DNA of 64,000 nt, taken from the NCBI RefSeq assembly GCF_900114355.1, contig NZ_FOSS01000008.1:30823-94822 (forward strand), in the 5' to 3' direction. Positions within the stretch are counted from its first letter, which is position 1, and each line of letters starts with the position of its first letter. A model generated the notes under the pieces. It ran no database searches and had not been told where the DNA came from. It worked only from the letters and a program-made list of their open reading frames with translations. Positions 19,764 through 31,095 of this stretch are shown one piece after another. The position numbers and the translations under genes were made by a program. This DNA comes from Lysobacter sp. cf310. GTDB lineage: Bacteria; Pseudomonadota; Gammaproteobacteria; Xanthomonadales; Xanthomonadaceae.

Positions 19764-20438
19764 TCAAGCGCCCCATGGCGGCGGAGGCGGCGCGACCGGC
19801 TGGGTGAGGTCGAATTCGACCCGGAACAAACGCCCGGGGCGCGCGAGTTCGTAGACGAAGCGCTGCGCGTCGATCTCGACCGCCCACACGTTCGGCACCG
19901 AGACCTCGCGGCCCAGTTTGCGGAACATGTCCTGGCTGTAGGCGTCGGCCGGAAATTCGTAGCGGCCGGCGATCTCGCCCGGGTGCTGCACGCCGGGCGC
20001 ACGCTGATCGCCGCCGTACTGGGTGAGCGCATCGGGGCTGCCGTCGGCATGGCGATGGTCGTGCTTGAGCCGCAGCTGGCCGTCGTGCGCGCCGAACACC
20101 CAGGTGCGCGAGCGGTCTTCGCCGACATGGAAGGGCACGCGGATCTCGATCAGGCCGCATTCGCGTACGTGCATGATCAGCGGCTTGCCGGCGAAGGGAT
20201 CGTCCGCGCTCTTGGGCGTGTCGACCACGACGCGGCCGGCGTAGGCCTTGCCGCACAGCGGGCGCAGGCGCTGCAGCGGATCGGCCGGGTTCGGCGCGGC
20301 AACGGCATTCGGCGTCGCTGGCGCGGGCTTGGGCGCGGGCGCGGCGCAGGCCGACAGGGCCAGGAGGAACGCCACTGCCCCTCCGGCGCGGGCGCCGAGG
20401 GTGGGCTGCGAAGGAAGCTGACTGGGGTGGCTGGTCAT
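19764..20438 (-). CDS. Exported protein, paralogue of the 17401-18093 gene
   Basis: 224 residues from MTSHPSQLPSQ (a GTG six bases earlier is an alternative). A hydrophobic stretch ends FLLALSACAAP, fitting a lipoprotein signal (LSAC). The conserved blocks LCGKAYAGRVVVDTPK, MHVREC, DRSRTWVFGAHDGQLRLKHD, YGGD and LARPGRLFRVEFDL match the 17401-18093 protein, so the two arose by duplication. Function is unknown. It converges on the lytic protease gene, ending about 95 bases after that gene. Confidence 0.75.
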   Translation of the reverse strand: MTSHPSQLPSQPTLGARAGGAVAFLLALSACAAPAPKPAPATPNAVAAPNPADPLQRLRPLCGKAYAGRVVVDTPKSADDPFAGKPLIMHVRECGLIEIRVPFHVGEDRSRTWVFGAHDGQLRLKHDHRHADGSPDALTQYGGDQRAPGVQHPGEIAGRYEFPADAYSQDMFRKLGREVSVPNVWAVEIDAQRFVYELARPGRLFRVEFDLTQPVAPPPPPWGA

Positions 20439-20591
20439 CCCCACACGCTAGCCTGCGCGGCCGCGAGCGGCAATGCGCGGGCGCCGCGGCGGTTCGGCGG
20501 CGCCCCTGCGTCGATGCGCCGATGCCCGGCGGGCCGCGCCCGCGCGGCCGCGGATTGGCGGCGGCCCGGATTTCCATGTCTAATGCGCACT

Positions 20592-22660
<2,069 letters not shown>

Positions 22661-23195
22661 GTCTGCTGGGGTGGAGTGTTCTCTCCAGTCTTTGTTCCTC
22701 CTTGTTGCTTCGCCTTGATTCCCTCTCCCGCTTGCGGGAGAGGGCTAGGGTGAGGGGATGCAGCGCCAAAGGCGCAAATGCCGTTGCTGCGCATGCGGGT
22801 CACTCCTCTAGCTCCTAGCTCCTAGCCCTTAGCTCCCTCCTTTATCAAAGGAGGGTTGGGGAGGATTTGCTTTTGCTTTGCTGTCGCTTCTTCTGACCGA
22901 AGGTCAAAGGCTTCCGCCTGCTGCGCATGCGGGTCACTTTCTCTTGCTAGCCCAAGAGAAAGTAACCAAAGAGAAGGGCTAGCTTGACCAAACCTCCCCT
23001 GCGGGTTCGGGGCTGGCGCCGGGATTTTTCGAATGGACATCCCTGTCCATTCGAAAAACGGCGCGCGTCCTGCGCGCCGCCCTTCGGGTCTACGGTTGGT
23101 CGTGTGAGTGCGGGGCTTTTGGACTTCAATGCCGCGGCAACCGCAACCGCAACCGCAACGGCGGCCGCGGCCGCCGTTGCGAAGACACGCGGCAA
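22661..23195. repeat. Gene-free block of stacked extragenic hairpins
   Basis: Seen in order: CCCTCTCCCGC/GCGGGAGAGGG (22721-22744); CCCTCCTTT/AAAGGAGGG (22835-22855) followed by GGGGAGGATTTGC; an 11-bp perfect stem ACTTTCTCTTG/CAAGAGAAAGT (22936-22963); a 15-bp perfect stem TTTTTCGAATGGACA with its complement (23025-23058); GGCGCGC/GCGCGCC (23060-23078); and a GCAACC run (about 23137-23160). The 18-base GCTGCGCATGCGGGTCAC occurs twice, near 22786 and 22920. Frames here translate only repeat DNA. Confidence 0.85.
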
Positions 23196-23414
23196 CGGTG
23201 CTCCTGGCTAGGCGGGATAGGCGCCTCCTTGTGAGCTTGCGTACCCGTTTCGGCCGATCGGTATCGCCCGAGGATGGTTTGAGCCGGACCTGGGTGCGGG
23301 GCGCGAAACGAAGGCTCGCCTCGGCGCGGCTTTCGTTTTGGGGTGGTACGGGCGCGTTGGGTCGGGGTCCCCGCCCCCTGTGCGCCGCCCGCCAAGTCCT
23401 GCACACTCCGCCGC

Positions 23415-24101
23415 ATGAGCGATCGCAGCTACGCTTCCTTGAAATGGCGCGCCATCGCGCGTCGGCATCCGTCGGCGTTCCTGCTGGCCGCGCAGCTGTT
23501 GAGCATGCTCGCGTATCCGCTGTTCGAGCCCTCCGGCGGCGGGCGGGTGGTGTTCGGCGCGTTCGGCGTGCTGGTGCTGACCCTGGCGGTGTGGGTGGTG
23601 GACCGCAGCCCGGCGATCAAATGGATCGCCTGGTTGCTGGCGGTGCCGGCGTTCGCGCTGTCGATCCTGTCGGTGCTGGTGAACAGCGAAGTGCTGCTGG
23701 TGGCCTCGTCGGCGCTGGAGGCGCTGCTGTACTTCTATGCCGCCGGCAGCCTGATCGCCTACATGATGAGCGACCACCGGGTCACCGCCGACGAACTGTT
23801 CGCGGCCGGCGCGACCTTCACCCTGTTGGCCTGGGGCTTCGCCTACGCCTTCCTGGTCTGCCAGGCCTGGTACCCCGGCAGTTTCGTCGGCGCCGAGCGC
23901 CCGGGCGAGCCGCGGACCTGGATCGAGCTGCTGTTCCTGAGCTTCACCAACCTCTCCGCGGTCGGCCTGGGCGACGTGATCCCGTTGGGCTCGGGCGCGC
24001 GCGTGCTGGTGATGCTGGAGCAGTTCGCGGGCGTGGGCTATATCGCCGCGGTGGTGTCGCGCCTGATCGGCCTGACCATCCTGCGCCAGGAGCGCCGTTG
24101 A
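23415..24101 (+). CDS. Potassium-channel-like (two-helix pore) membrane protein
   Basis: 228 residues with about six hydrophobic segments. The C-terminal pair brackets a pore loop, SFTNLSAVGLGDVIPLGSGA, which matches the Ion_trans_2 pattern with GLGD in place of the usual GYGD filter. No RCK/TrkA domain follows, so the protein is bare pore plus N-terminal membrane region. The start at 23415 follows the repeat block; the longer frame upstream does not look coding. The altered filter leaves ion selectivity uncertain. Confidence 0.75.
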   Translation: MSDRSYASLKWRAIARRHPSAFLLAAQLLSMLAYPLFEPSGGGRVVFGAFGVLVLTLAVWVVDRSPAIKWIAWLLAVPAFALSILSVLVNSEVLLVASSALEALLYFYAAGSLIAYMMSDHRVTADELFAAGATFTLLAWGFAYAFLVCQAWYPGSFVGAERPGEPRTWIELLFLSFTNLSAVGLGDVIPLGSGARVLVMLEQFAGVGYIAAVVSRLIGLTILRQERR

Positions 24102-24412
24102 GTCCGGCGAAATCGCGCGCATTCGCGGCCGCCATTAAGCACGCATGCAGCCAAGGCGCGGATAAAAAAATCGCGCCCCGGCCCCGTGAAGGCCGCGACG
24201 CGAAAGTGGAACGATACGTTCTGTAAGACGTCGGCGAGAGAGGGCCTGTGTGCCACCCGCGATGAATGCGGAGGTACCCGGCGACGTTAGAATGGCGGCC
24301 TTAGGCGCGTTAGCCCGTTCGCGCCCCAGCGTTGTGCCGGGTGTGGCCGTTGGCCTTACACGTCTTCAGGCACATGACGCCGTAGCGGCCCGCCGCGACC
24401 ATTGCAGGATTC
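24102..24412. other. Intergenic region, no gene seen
   Basis: 311 bases between two co-directional genes. No coding frame, tRNA or conserved RNA was recognised. It presumably holds the promoter of the CadC-like regulator gene. Confidence 0.4.
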
Positions 24413-26755
24413 ATGTCACGACCCCCCGAGCCATCGCCGCCGCCGCCGCTGCCGTCCGAGCGACTGCGCGTGGGCGATTGCCTGGTCGACGTGCCGCTGC
24501 GCGAGATCCTCGCGCCGGGCGCGCGCCGGGCGCGCCGGATCACGCCCAAGGCCATGGGCGTGCTGCTGAGCCTGGTCGAGCACCAGGGCCGGGTGGTGAG
24601 CCGCGACGCCCTGCTGACCGAGGTCTGGCCCGACACCCTGCCGACCAACGACGTCATCACCCAGGCCATCACCCAACTGCGTAAGGCCTTCGACGACGAG
24701 CGCGGCAATCCGCGCTACATCGAGACGATCGCCAAGAACGGTTATCGCCTGCTCACGCCGGTGGTGTGGCTGGACGCCGCCACGGACGCGCCCGCGCGCG
24801 CCGAACGCGCGCGTCAGGAAGCGGCGCTGGTCGATCCCTCGCGCACCACCGCCGAGCATCCGGCGTTTCCCGAACCGCGGCGCGACGAGACGGTGGCGGC
24901 GATTCCGGTGGTCGCCGCGCCCAGCGCGCGCGGCGCCTGGACCTCGATCGTCGGCGCGATCGTGGCGGTGACGGTGCTGGTCGGTGCGATCGTGCTGTGG
25001 TCGATGCTGCGCGCGCCGGCGCCGCAGGACGCGCGCGCCAACAGCGCGATGCCCTTGCCCAGCGAACGCCCGTATCGCCTGATCACCTCGATGCCCGGCT
25101 TCGAGCTGGCGCCGACGCTGTCGCCGGACGCGTCGATGGTGGCTTACGTCGCCATCCCCGAGCGCGCGCGGGCGACCGCGATCATGGTCCAGACCACCGA
25201 CCAGACCCAGCCGCGCGTGCTTAGCCATCCCAGCGGCGCCGCCGAGGACAGCGCGCCGGCGTGGTCGCCGGACGGGCGCTGGATCGCGTTCGTGCGGCTG
25301 GAACCGGGCGTCGCCTGCCGGGTCATGATGATCGCGGCCAACGGCGGCGCCGAGCGCGAAGTCGGCACCTGCGACCATCGCAGCCCGCCCAGCTTCGACT
25401 GGACGCCCGACAGCCACGGCCTGGTGTTCGGCAGCATGCCCACCGCCTTGGGCGTGGTCGGCATGCGCCAGCTCGATCTGGCCAGCGGCGAATGGACCGC
25501 GCTCAACTACCGCCGCGGTCGCGACGACCTCGACACCGCGCCGCGCTACTCGCCCGACGGGCGCTGGATCGCCTTCGTGCGCAACGCGCCGCTGGGCGAC
25601 TTCTGGCGGGTGCCGGCCGAGGGCGGCGAAGCCGAGCGCCTGACCGAACTGCGCGCCGACGTGCGCGGCTGGGACTGGCTGCCCGACGGCAGCGGCCTGT
25701 TGTTCGGACGCGCCATCGACGGCGATGTGCGCATGTACCGGCTCGACTTCGACAGCGGCCGGATCACCGACACCGGCATCGCCGATGCCCAGAGCCCGGT
25801 GTCCGCGCGCAGCCGCGAGGCCGCGGTGTTCGTGCAGCGCAAACCCTATTTCGGTCTGTACCGGGTGATGGTGCCGGAGCATTCCGGCGGCCTGGTGCAC
25901 GTGGTCGAACCCCTGTTCGCGTCCTCGGCGCGCGATGTGCTGCCGTCGATCGCGCCCGACTCGCGCCAGATGGTGTTCGTGTCCGACCGCTCCGGCAGCA
26001 ACGGCCTGTGGTGGGCCGACCTGCAGCGGCCGGAATCGCTGCGCATGATCGCCGGCGTGCAGCCGGCCACCCGTTACGTCTCCAGCTGGTCGCCGGACGC
26101 GCGCAGCGTGCTGGTCAGCGGCCGCGACCGCGAGGGCCGGCCGGTGGTGCACGAGGTGGTGCCGTCCAGCGGCCGGGTCTCGCAGCTGGACCTGCCGCTG
26201 AGCGAACCGGTGCAGGCCCTGTATCTGCCCGATCCGGACCGGATCCTGGTCCTGGCCGGCGCCGGCGACGGTCACCTGCGCCTGCACCTGTTCGACCGCC
26301 GCCAGAACCCCATGAAGGCCCTGGCCACCATCGACGACGTGTCCCAGGTTCAGCTGGACCCGGTCGGCCAGCGCGTGCTGTTCACCCGGCCGACCCGCAG
26401 CGGCCTGTGGCAAGCCGACCTGGCCCTGAGCGCGGGCAGCGTGCGCGAGCTGAACGCGGAGATGCCGATCTCCGACCGCTACCGCCTGTGGGCGGTCGCC
26501 GGCGACGGCCAGATCCGCTACCTCGAACAGCTGCAAAGTTGCGCTGCCCGCCTGCGTCGCATCGGCCTGGGAGACACCACCACGGCACCGGCCCTGTGCC
26601 TGGACCAAAGCCGGCGCGCCGCGGTCAACGGTTTCTCGGTCAGCCCGCGCGGCGACGCCGTGTATGTGGCCCTGGTCGAGTGGGATGGCGCTGATATCGG
26701 TTACATGGACCTGTTGCCGGCTCCGAAGACCGAAGTGCCGGGTTGGTTCAAGTAA
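24413..26755 (+). CDS. CadC-like transmembrane transcriptional regulator with beta-propeller sensor
   Basis: 780 residues. An OmpR/PhoB-type winged helix covers about residues 18-115 (RDALLTEVWPDTLPTNDVIT, then RKAFDDERGNPRYIETIAK-NGYRL). A single membrane span (about 180-203, VGAIVAVTVLVGAIVLW) follows. The periplasmic part has repeated SPDGRWIAFVR-type blades, as in TolB/WD40 propellers. The layout matches ToxR/CadC-type regulators that sense a signal in the periplasm and bind DNA directly. The ligand is unknown. The AraC regulator gene follows in the same direction, 143 bases on. Confidence 0.85.
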   Translation: MSRPPEPSPPPPLPSERLRVGDCLVDVPLREILAPGARRARRITPKAMGVLLSLVEHQGRVVSRDALLTEVWPDTLPTNDVITQAITQLRKAFDDERGNPRYIETIAKNGYRLLTPVVWLDAATDAPARAERARQEAALVDPSRTTAEHPAFPEPRRDETVAAIPVVAAPSARGAWTSIVGAIVAVTVLVGAIVLWSMLRAPAPQDARANSAMPLPSERPYRLITSMPGFELAPTLSPDASMVAYVAIPERARATAIMVQTTDQTQPRVLSHPSGAAEDSAPAWSPDGRWIAFVRLEPGVACRVMMIAANGGAEREVGTCDHRSPPSFDWTPDSHGLVFGSMPTALGVVGMRQLDLASGEWTALNYRRGRDDLDTAPRYSPDGRWIAFVRNAPLGDFWRVPAEGGEAERLTELRADVRGWDWLPDGSGLLFGRAIDGDVRMYRLDFDSGRITDTGIADAQSPVSARSREAAVFVQRKPYFGLYRVMVPEHSGGLVHVVEPLFASSARDVLPSIAPDSRQMVFVSDRSGSNGLWWADLQRPESLRMIAGVQPATRYVSSWSPDARSVLVSGRDREGRPVVHEVVPSSGRVSQLDLPLSEPVQALYLPDPDRILVLAGAGDGHLRLHLFDRRQNPMKALATIDDVSQVQLDPVGQRVLFTRPTRSGLWQADLALSAGSVRELNAEMPISDRYRLWAVAGDGQIRYLEQLQSCAARLRRIGLGDTTTAPALCLDQSRRAAVNGFSVSPRGDAVYVALVEWDGADIGYMDLLPAPKTEVPGWFK

Positions 26756-26898
26756 TTGATCCGAAAGCGAAACATGCTTTCGGAAGTTCTTCGGTTTTGC
26801 TCTCGTTGCGATTTCGCATAACTGTCCGACAACTTTCCTGAAGCCGCCGTCCGGCTCCGGCAAAACCTTTGGCCATTCTCGGCACAAGAGGTGGACCA

Positions 26899-27810
26899 AT
26901 GGAGCAATCGCAATGGGCGGATCGCGGGCAGCTGCTGCAGCTCGACAGCCCGGACAACGCAGCGCTGGGTAGCTGCGTCGGCGTCTCCCGCCTCGGCAGC
27001 GCACAGCTGTCGGGCGCCAACTTCTCGATCTGGGTGCAGCTGCGAGGCGCGTCCTGGGTCGAAGCCAAGGAAGGCAAATTCCGTCTGCGCCGCGGCGACT
27101 GGATCGCCTTCGAGCGCGACTCCAAGCCGGTGCTGCAGGCCGACCGCCACGGTCTGTGCGTGGGCCTGAACCTGAGCGCGGACGCGCTCAAGGCGATGGC
27201 GCGCTTCACCGACTGCGGCCTCTATGCCGGCCGCGGTCGCATGACCCGGCGCGACGCCCGCGTCGCCCTGCGCCTGTGGCGCCAGGCCAGCGTGCACGCC
27301 GCCGACACCGAGGCCCCGGCCGAGGTCACCGCGCTGCGTCCGATCCTGCTGCACCTGGCCGGCATCCAGCGCGAGCTGGCCGCGCGCATCCCGCGTTGCC
27401 CCGGCCGCTCGCGCAGCCGCAAGCGTCAGGTGTTCGGCCGTCTGCAGCGCGCGCGCCTGTATCTGGAAGGCAATTGCGATCGCGTGGTGCGCATCAGCGA
27501 ACTCGCCGAGCTGACCAGCTTCTCTAGCTGGTACTTCTCCAAGACCTTCCACTCGCTCTATGAGGAGAGTCCGCAGGCGGCGTCGGCGCGCATGCGTCTG
27601 GAGCACGCGGCGGATCTGCTGAAGAGCACGACGATGATGATCGGCGAGGTCGCCGCGGCCAGCGGCTTCGACAACTGCTGCAGTTTCGCGCGCGCGTTCC
27701 GCGCACGCTTCGGCGTATCGGCCACGCGCTATCGCAGCGCGGCGGCGAGCGGCGCGAATGCGCGGGCCGATTCGGCAAAGTCCGCGGGCGTCGTGCGCAA
27801 AGCCGCGTGA
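26899..27810 (+). CDS. AraC family transcriptional regulator
   Basis: 303 residues from MEQSQWADRG, with AGAGGTGG before the ATG; the frame opens at 26869. The N-terminal ~190 residues are a ligand-binding type region with no close match recognised. The C-terminal AraC domain (about 195-295) has both helix-turn-helices: ISELAELTSFSSWYFSKTF and IGEVAAASGFDNCCSFARAF. It is followed by a strong terminator and then by a TonB-dependent receptor gene, a likely but unproven target. Confidence 0.88.
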   Translation: MEQSQWADRGQLLQLDSPDNAALGSCVGVSRLGSAQLSGANFSIWVQLRGASWVEAKEGKFRLRRGDWIAFERDSKPVLQADRHGLCVGLNLSADALKAMARFTDCGLYAGRGRMTRRDARVALRLWRQASVHAADTEAPAEVTALRPILLHLAGIQRELAARIPRCPGRSRSRKRQVFGRLQRARLYLEGNCDRVVRISELAELTSFSSWYFSKTFHSLYEESPQAASARMRLEHAADLLKSTTMMIGEVAAASGFDNCCSFARAFRARFGVSATRYRSAAASGANARADSAKSAGVVRKAA

Positions 27811-27890
27811 GTTCGGCGCCAACGATGCGGAATCGCGCACATATATAGAGGTGCGCGTCGCGATGCATCGGCGTGCAGTGAGAACGACGA

Positions 27891-27924
27891 GCGAAGCCGC
27901 TGACATCAACGGCTTCGCTTTTTT
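27891..27924 (+). terminator. Rho-independent terminator after the AraC gene
   Basis: GCGAAGCCG (27891-27899) pairs perfectly with CGGCTTCGC (27910-27918) around a 10-base loop, followed at once by six T residues (27919-27924). Confidence 0.9.
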
Positions 27925-28096
27925 GTTTGCGCGTGTTACGCGCGTTCGCGTTGCTTGTGCGACGACGCGGCGCGTGTGAGCTCGCGGACCGACTCGGCAA
28001 AGTCTCTCAGCGCCGCGCGCAAAGCAGCGATGGCCAGCGGAACGTAATTTTGCTGGGCGTTTTAACACGCCCATAACGATTACTGGAGAGAGATAG

Positions 28097-30928
28097 ATGA
28101 ACCATCGCAATTTGCGTCCCGCGGTGCGGCTCGGCTTGCTGCCGGCCGGTATCGCGATCGCACTGGTGCCGGCGTTTGCCAGCGCCCAAGAAGCCGATGC
28201 AGCTCCCGCCCAAGACGCCACGACGCTCGATCGCATCGAGGTCACCGGCTCGCGCATCAAGCGCGCCGACATCGAAACTTCGCAGCCGATCTTCACCCTG
28301 ACCCGCGCCGAGATCGACAAGCAGGGCGTGACTTCGGTCGCCGACGTGCTGCAGCGCATCTCCAGCAACGGCGCCGCGCTGAACTCGACCTTCAACAACG
28401 GTGGCGACGGTTCCTCGGGCATCAGCCTGCGTAACCTCGGCAGCAGCCGCACCCTGGTGCTGGTCAACGGCCGCCGCTGGACCACCCAGCTCGACGGTTC
28501 GGTCGACCTCAACACCATCCCGGCCTCGATCATCGAGCGCGTGGAAGTGCTGAAGGACGGCGCCTCGACCATCTACGGTTCCGACGCCATCGCCGGCGTG
28601 GTCAACATCATCACCCGCCGCAACTTCGAAGGCGCCGAAGCCGGCGCGTACTTCGGCCAGTACAACGCCCAGGACGGCGACCGTCAGGCGTACGACTTCT
28701 CGCTGGGCGTGAGCAACGACCGCTCCTCGCTGCTGCTGGGCGCTTCCTACGTGAAGGAAGAGGCCGTCATGGCCGGCGCTCGCAAGATCTCCGCGGGCGG
28801 CGCTCCGTTCTTCTCGGGCCAGAGCGGCACCGGCTTCCCGGGTTCGTTCGTCGACAACCAGGGCACCGCGTCCAACGCCGACGACGTGCGCTACGTGCTC
28901 GACGCGCAGGGCAACAAGGTCGTTTACGACTCGGCCATCCACGGCTACAACACCTCGCCGGACAACTACCTGCTGACCCCGCAGGAGCGCACCTCGCTGT
29001 TCGCGCAGGGCACGTTCGACATCACCGACAACCTGACCTTCCGCACCGAGACGCTGTACAACCAGCGCATCTCCGAGCAGCTGCTCGCGGCCATGCCGGT
29101 CACCGGCCTGACCCTGAGCAAGGACAGCCTGTATGCGCCGGCCGAGTACAAGGGCGTGCGCGATCTGGTCGGCGTCAACCGCCGCTTCCAGGAAACCGGC
29201 GGCCGTTCGTTCAACCAGGACGTCAAGAACTTCCACTTCTACGGCGGTCTGGAAGGCTACTTCAGCGTCGGCGAGCGTCAGTTCGATTGGGACGCCGGCT
29301 ACCGCTACGACAAGTCCGACGAAAGCACCCTGACCTACGGTCTGTTCAACCTGGCCGCGCTGCGCAACGCCTACGGTCCGTCGGAAATGCGCGACGGCAA
29401 GGCCGTGTGCGTGTCCGCTCCGGGCGGCGCGATCATCGCCGGCTGCGTGCCGATCAATCCGCTCGGCGGCCTGGGTGCGATCACCCCGGAAGGCCTGGCG
29501 TACACCGGCTTCACCGCGCACGATTCGGCCAAGGTCGAGTCCAAGAGCTACACCCTCAACGTCAGCGGCGACATCGTCGACCTGCCGGCCGGCCCGCTGG
29601 GCTTCGCCGCGGGCTATGAGCACCGCACCGAGAGCGGCCAGTTCGATCCGGACGCGTTCATCGCCGCCGGCCTGAGCACGGGCAACGCGCGTTCGCCCAC
29701 CGCCGGTTCGTACTCGCTGGACGAGTTCTACCTCGAAGTCGCCGTGCCGGTGCTGTCCGACCTGCCGTTCGCCAAGCTGCTCGACTTCTCGGTCGCCACG
29801 CGTTACTCGGACTTCAGCAACTTCGGCAACACGCTGAACAGCAAGTTCGGTTTCCGCTGGAAGCCGATCGACGACCTGCTGATCCGCGGTAACTGGTCGG
29901 AGGGCTTCCGCGCCCCGAGCATCAGCAACCTCTACGGCGGCAACACCGACTCGTTCGAGAGCTACATCGACCCGTGCTCCAGCCACTCGCCGCTGCGTAG
30001 CAACCCGCAGGTCGCCGCTCGCTGCGCCGCCGAAGGCGTGCCGGCGAACTACGTGCAGCCGGGCAACGGTTCGTCGCGTCAGACGTTGGAAGCCTTCACC
30101 TGGACCTCCAACGACAAGCTGTCGCCGGAAACCTCGACCAGCAAGACCCTGGGCTTCGTCTACAGCCCGAGCTGGCTGCAGGGCTTCGACATCGCCCTGG
30201 ACTGGTACAAGGTCAAGATCGAGAACGCGATCACCCGTCCGGAAGCGCAGTTCATCCTCGACAAGTGCTACGCCGGTACCCCGGGCGAGCAGGCCGCGTA
30301 TTGCGGTCTGTACCAGCGCGGCGGCACCTCCGCCGGTAACCCGAACATCATCGACAACCTCGAGATGCCGCTGCTCAACCTCGCTCAGTACGAGGTCGAG
30401 GGTTACGACATGACCTTGAACTACCGTCTGCCGGAAACGGTCTACGGCAAGTTCTCGATCACCTGGGACACCAGCTACACCTCCAAGTGGATCGCCACCG
30501 CCACCAAGGACTCCGTTGCGGAAGAGCGTCAGGGCCTGTACCTGCCGAACGATCCGTACTGGCGCATCAAGTCCAATCTGTACCTGGATTGGAGCAAGGG
30601 CGACTTCGGCGCGACCTGGGGCATGCGCTACAAGTCGGGCATCGACGAGGTCTGCCCGTTCACCGGTGCGAACGCGCAGGCTTACTGCTCGGATCCGAAC
30701 CGCGTGACGGCCGAAGGCGCTTCGCCGCGTAACCACCTGGGCGCGACGACGTACCACGACATGCAGTTCCGCTACAACACGCCGTGGAACGCCACCGTCT
30801 CGGTCGGCGCGAACAACGTGTTCGACAAGGATCCGCCGCTGTCGTTGACCGCGAAGTACAACATGTTCGACCCGCAGTACGACCTGCCGGGCCGCTACTA
30901 CTACCTGCAGTACCGTCAGCGCTTCTGA
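28097..30928 (+). CDS. TonB-dependent outer-membrane receptor
   Basis: 943 residues. The signal peptide ends FASAQ (about residue 30). The plug domain includes VTGSRIKRADIETSQPIF, TSVADVLQRIS and VEVLKDGASTIYGSDAIAGV. The barrel runs to the C-terminal YYYLQYRQRF, which ends in Phe as outer-membrane proteins do. The length and plug match the large receptor group abundant in Xanthomonadaceae for peptide, carbohydrate or other nutrient uptake; the substrate cannot be assigned. Codon use is stronger and more uniform than in the neighbours, suggesting high expression. It is preceded by a terminator and followed by another, so it is monocistronic. Confidence 0.92.
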   Translation: MNHRNLRPAVRLGLLPAGIAIALVPAFASAQEADAAPAQDATTLDRIEVTGSRIKRADIETSQPIFTLTRAEIDKQGVTSVADVLQRISSNGAALNSTFNNGGDGSSGISLRNLGSSRTLVLVNGRRWTTQLDGSVDLNTIPASIIERVEVLKDGASTIYGSDAIAGVVNIITRRNFEGAEAGAYFGQYNAQDGDRQAYDFSLGVSNDRSSLLLGASYVKEEAVMAGARKISAGGAPFFSGQSGTGFPGSFVDNQGTASNADDVRYVLDAQGNKVVYDSAIHGYNTSPDNYLLTPQERTSLFAQGTFDITDNLTFRTETLYNQRISEQLLAAMPVTGLTLSKDSLYAPAEYKGVRDLVGVNRRFQETGGRSFNQDVKNFHFYGGLEGYFSVGERQFDWDAGYRYDKSDESTLTYGLFNLAALRNAYGPSEMRDGKAVCVSAPGGAIIAGCVPINPLGGLGAITPEGLAYTGFTAHDSAKVESKSYTLNVSGDIVDLPAGPLGFAAGYEHRTESGQFDPDAFIAAGLSTGNARSPTAGSYSLDEFYLEVAVPVLSDLPFAKLLDFSVATRYSDFSNFGNTLNSKFGFRWKPIDDLLIRGNWSEGFRAPSISNLYGGNTDSFESYIDPCSSHSPLRSNPQVAARCAAEGVPANYVQPGNGSSRQTLEAFTWTSNDKLSPETSTSKTLGFVYSPSWLQGFDIALDWYKVKIENAITRPEAQFILDKCYAGTPGEQAAYCGLYQRGGTSAGNPNIIDNLEMPLLNLAQYEVEGYDMTLNYRLPETVYGKFSITWDTSYTSKWIATATKDSVAEERQGLYLPNDPYWRIKSNLYLDWSKGDFGATWGMRYKSGIDEVCPFTGANAQAYCSDPNRVTAEGASPRNHLGATTYHDMQFRYNTPWNATVSVGANNVFDKDPPLSLTAKYNMFDPQYDLPGRYYYLQYRQRF

Positions 30929-30963
30929 TCGACGGTTGCCGTAGTAGGCAGCACGCAGTACCG

Positions 30964-30994
30964 GGAGGCGGGCCATGGGCCCGCCTCCTTTTTT
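30964..30994 (+). terminator. Rho-independent terminator after the TonB-dependent receptor
   Basis: A perfect 11-bp stem, GGAGGCGGGCC (30964-30974) with GGCCCGCCTCC (30978-30988), a 3-base loop, and six T residues (30989-30994). Confidence 0.95.
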
Positions 30995-31095
30995 ATGCGC
31001 ATCCGAATCGGTTCGGGCGCCCGCCGACGCGCTTGCGCCGGGCGATGGCGGCTCGGCTGCGACGCGTCAGCGCGGGCCGGCATCGCCGGGCGCGA

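Noticed and set aside
22822..23406. Open frames through the hairpin block after thiC
   Set aside because: Their translations only restate the palindromic repeats, and no ribosome-binding site supports a start.
28007..30976. 989-codon minus-strand frame opposite the TonB-dependent receptor
   Set aside because: Composition is V/R/A/Q-rich with no family match, while the plus strand encodes a clear receptor with signal peptide and barrel end.
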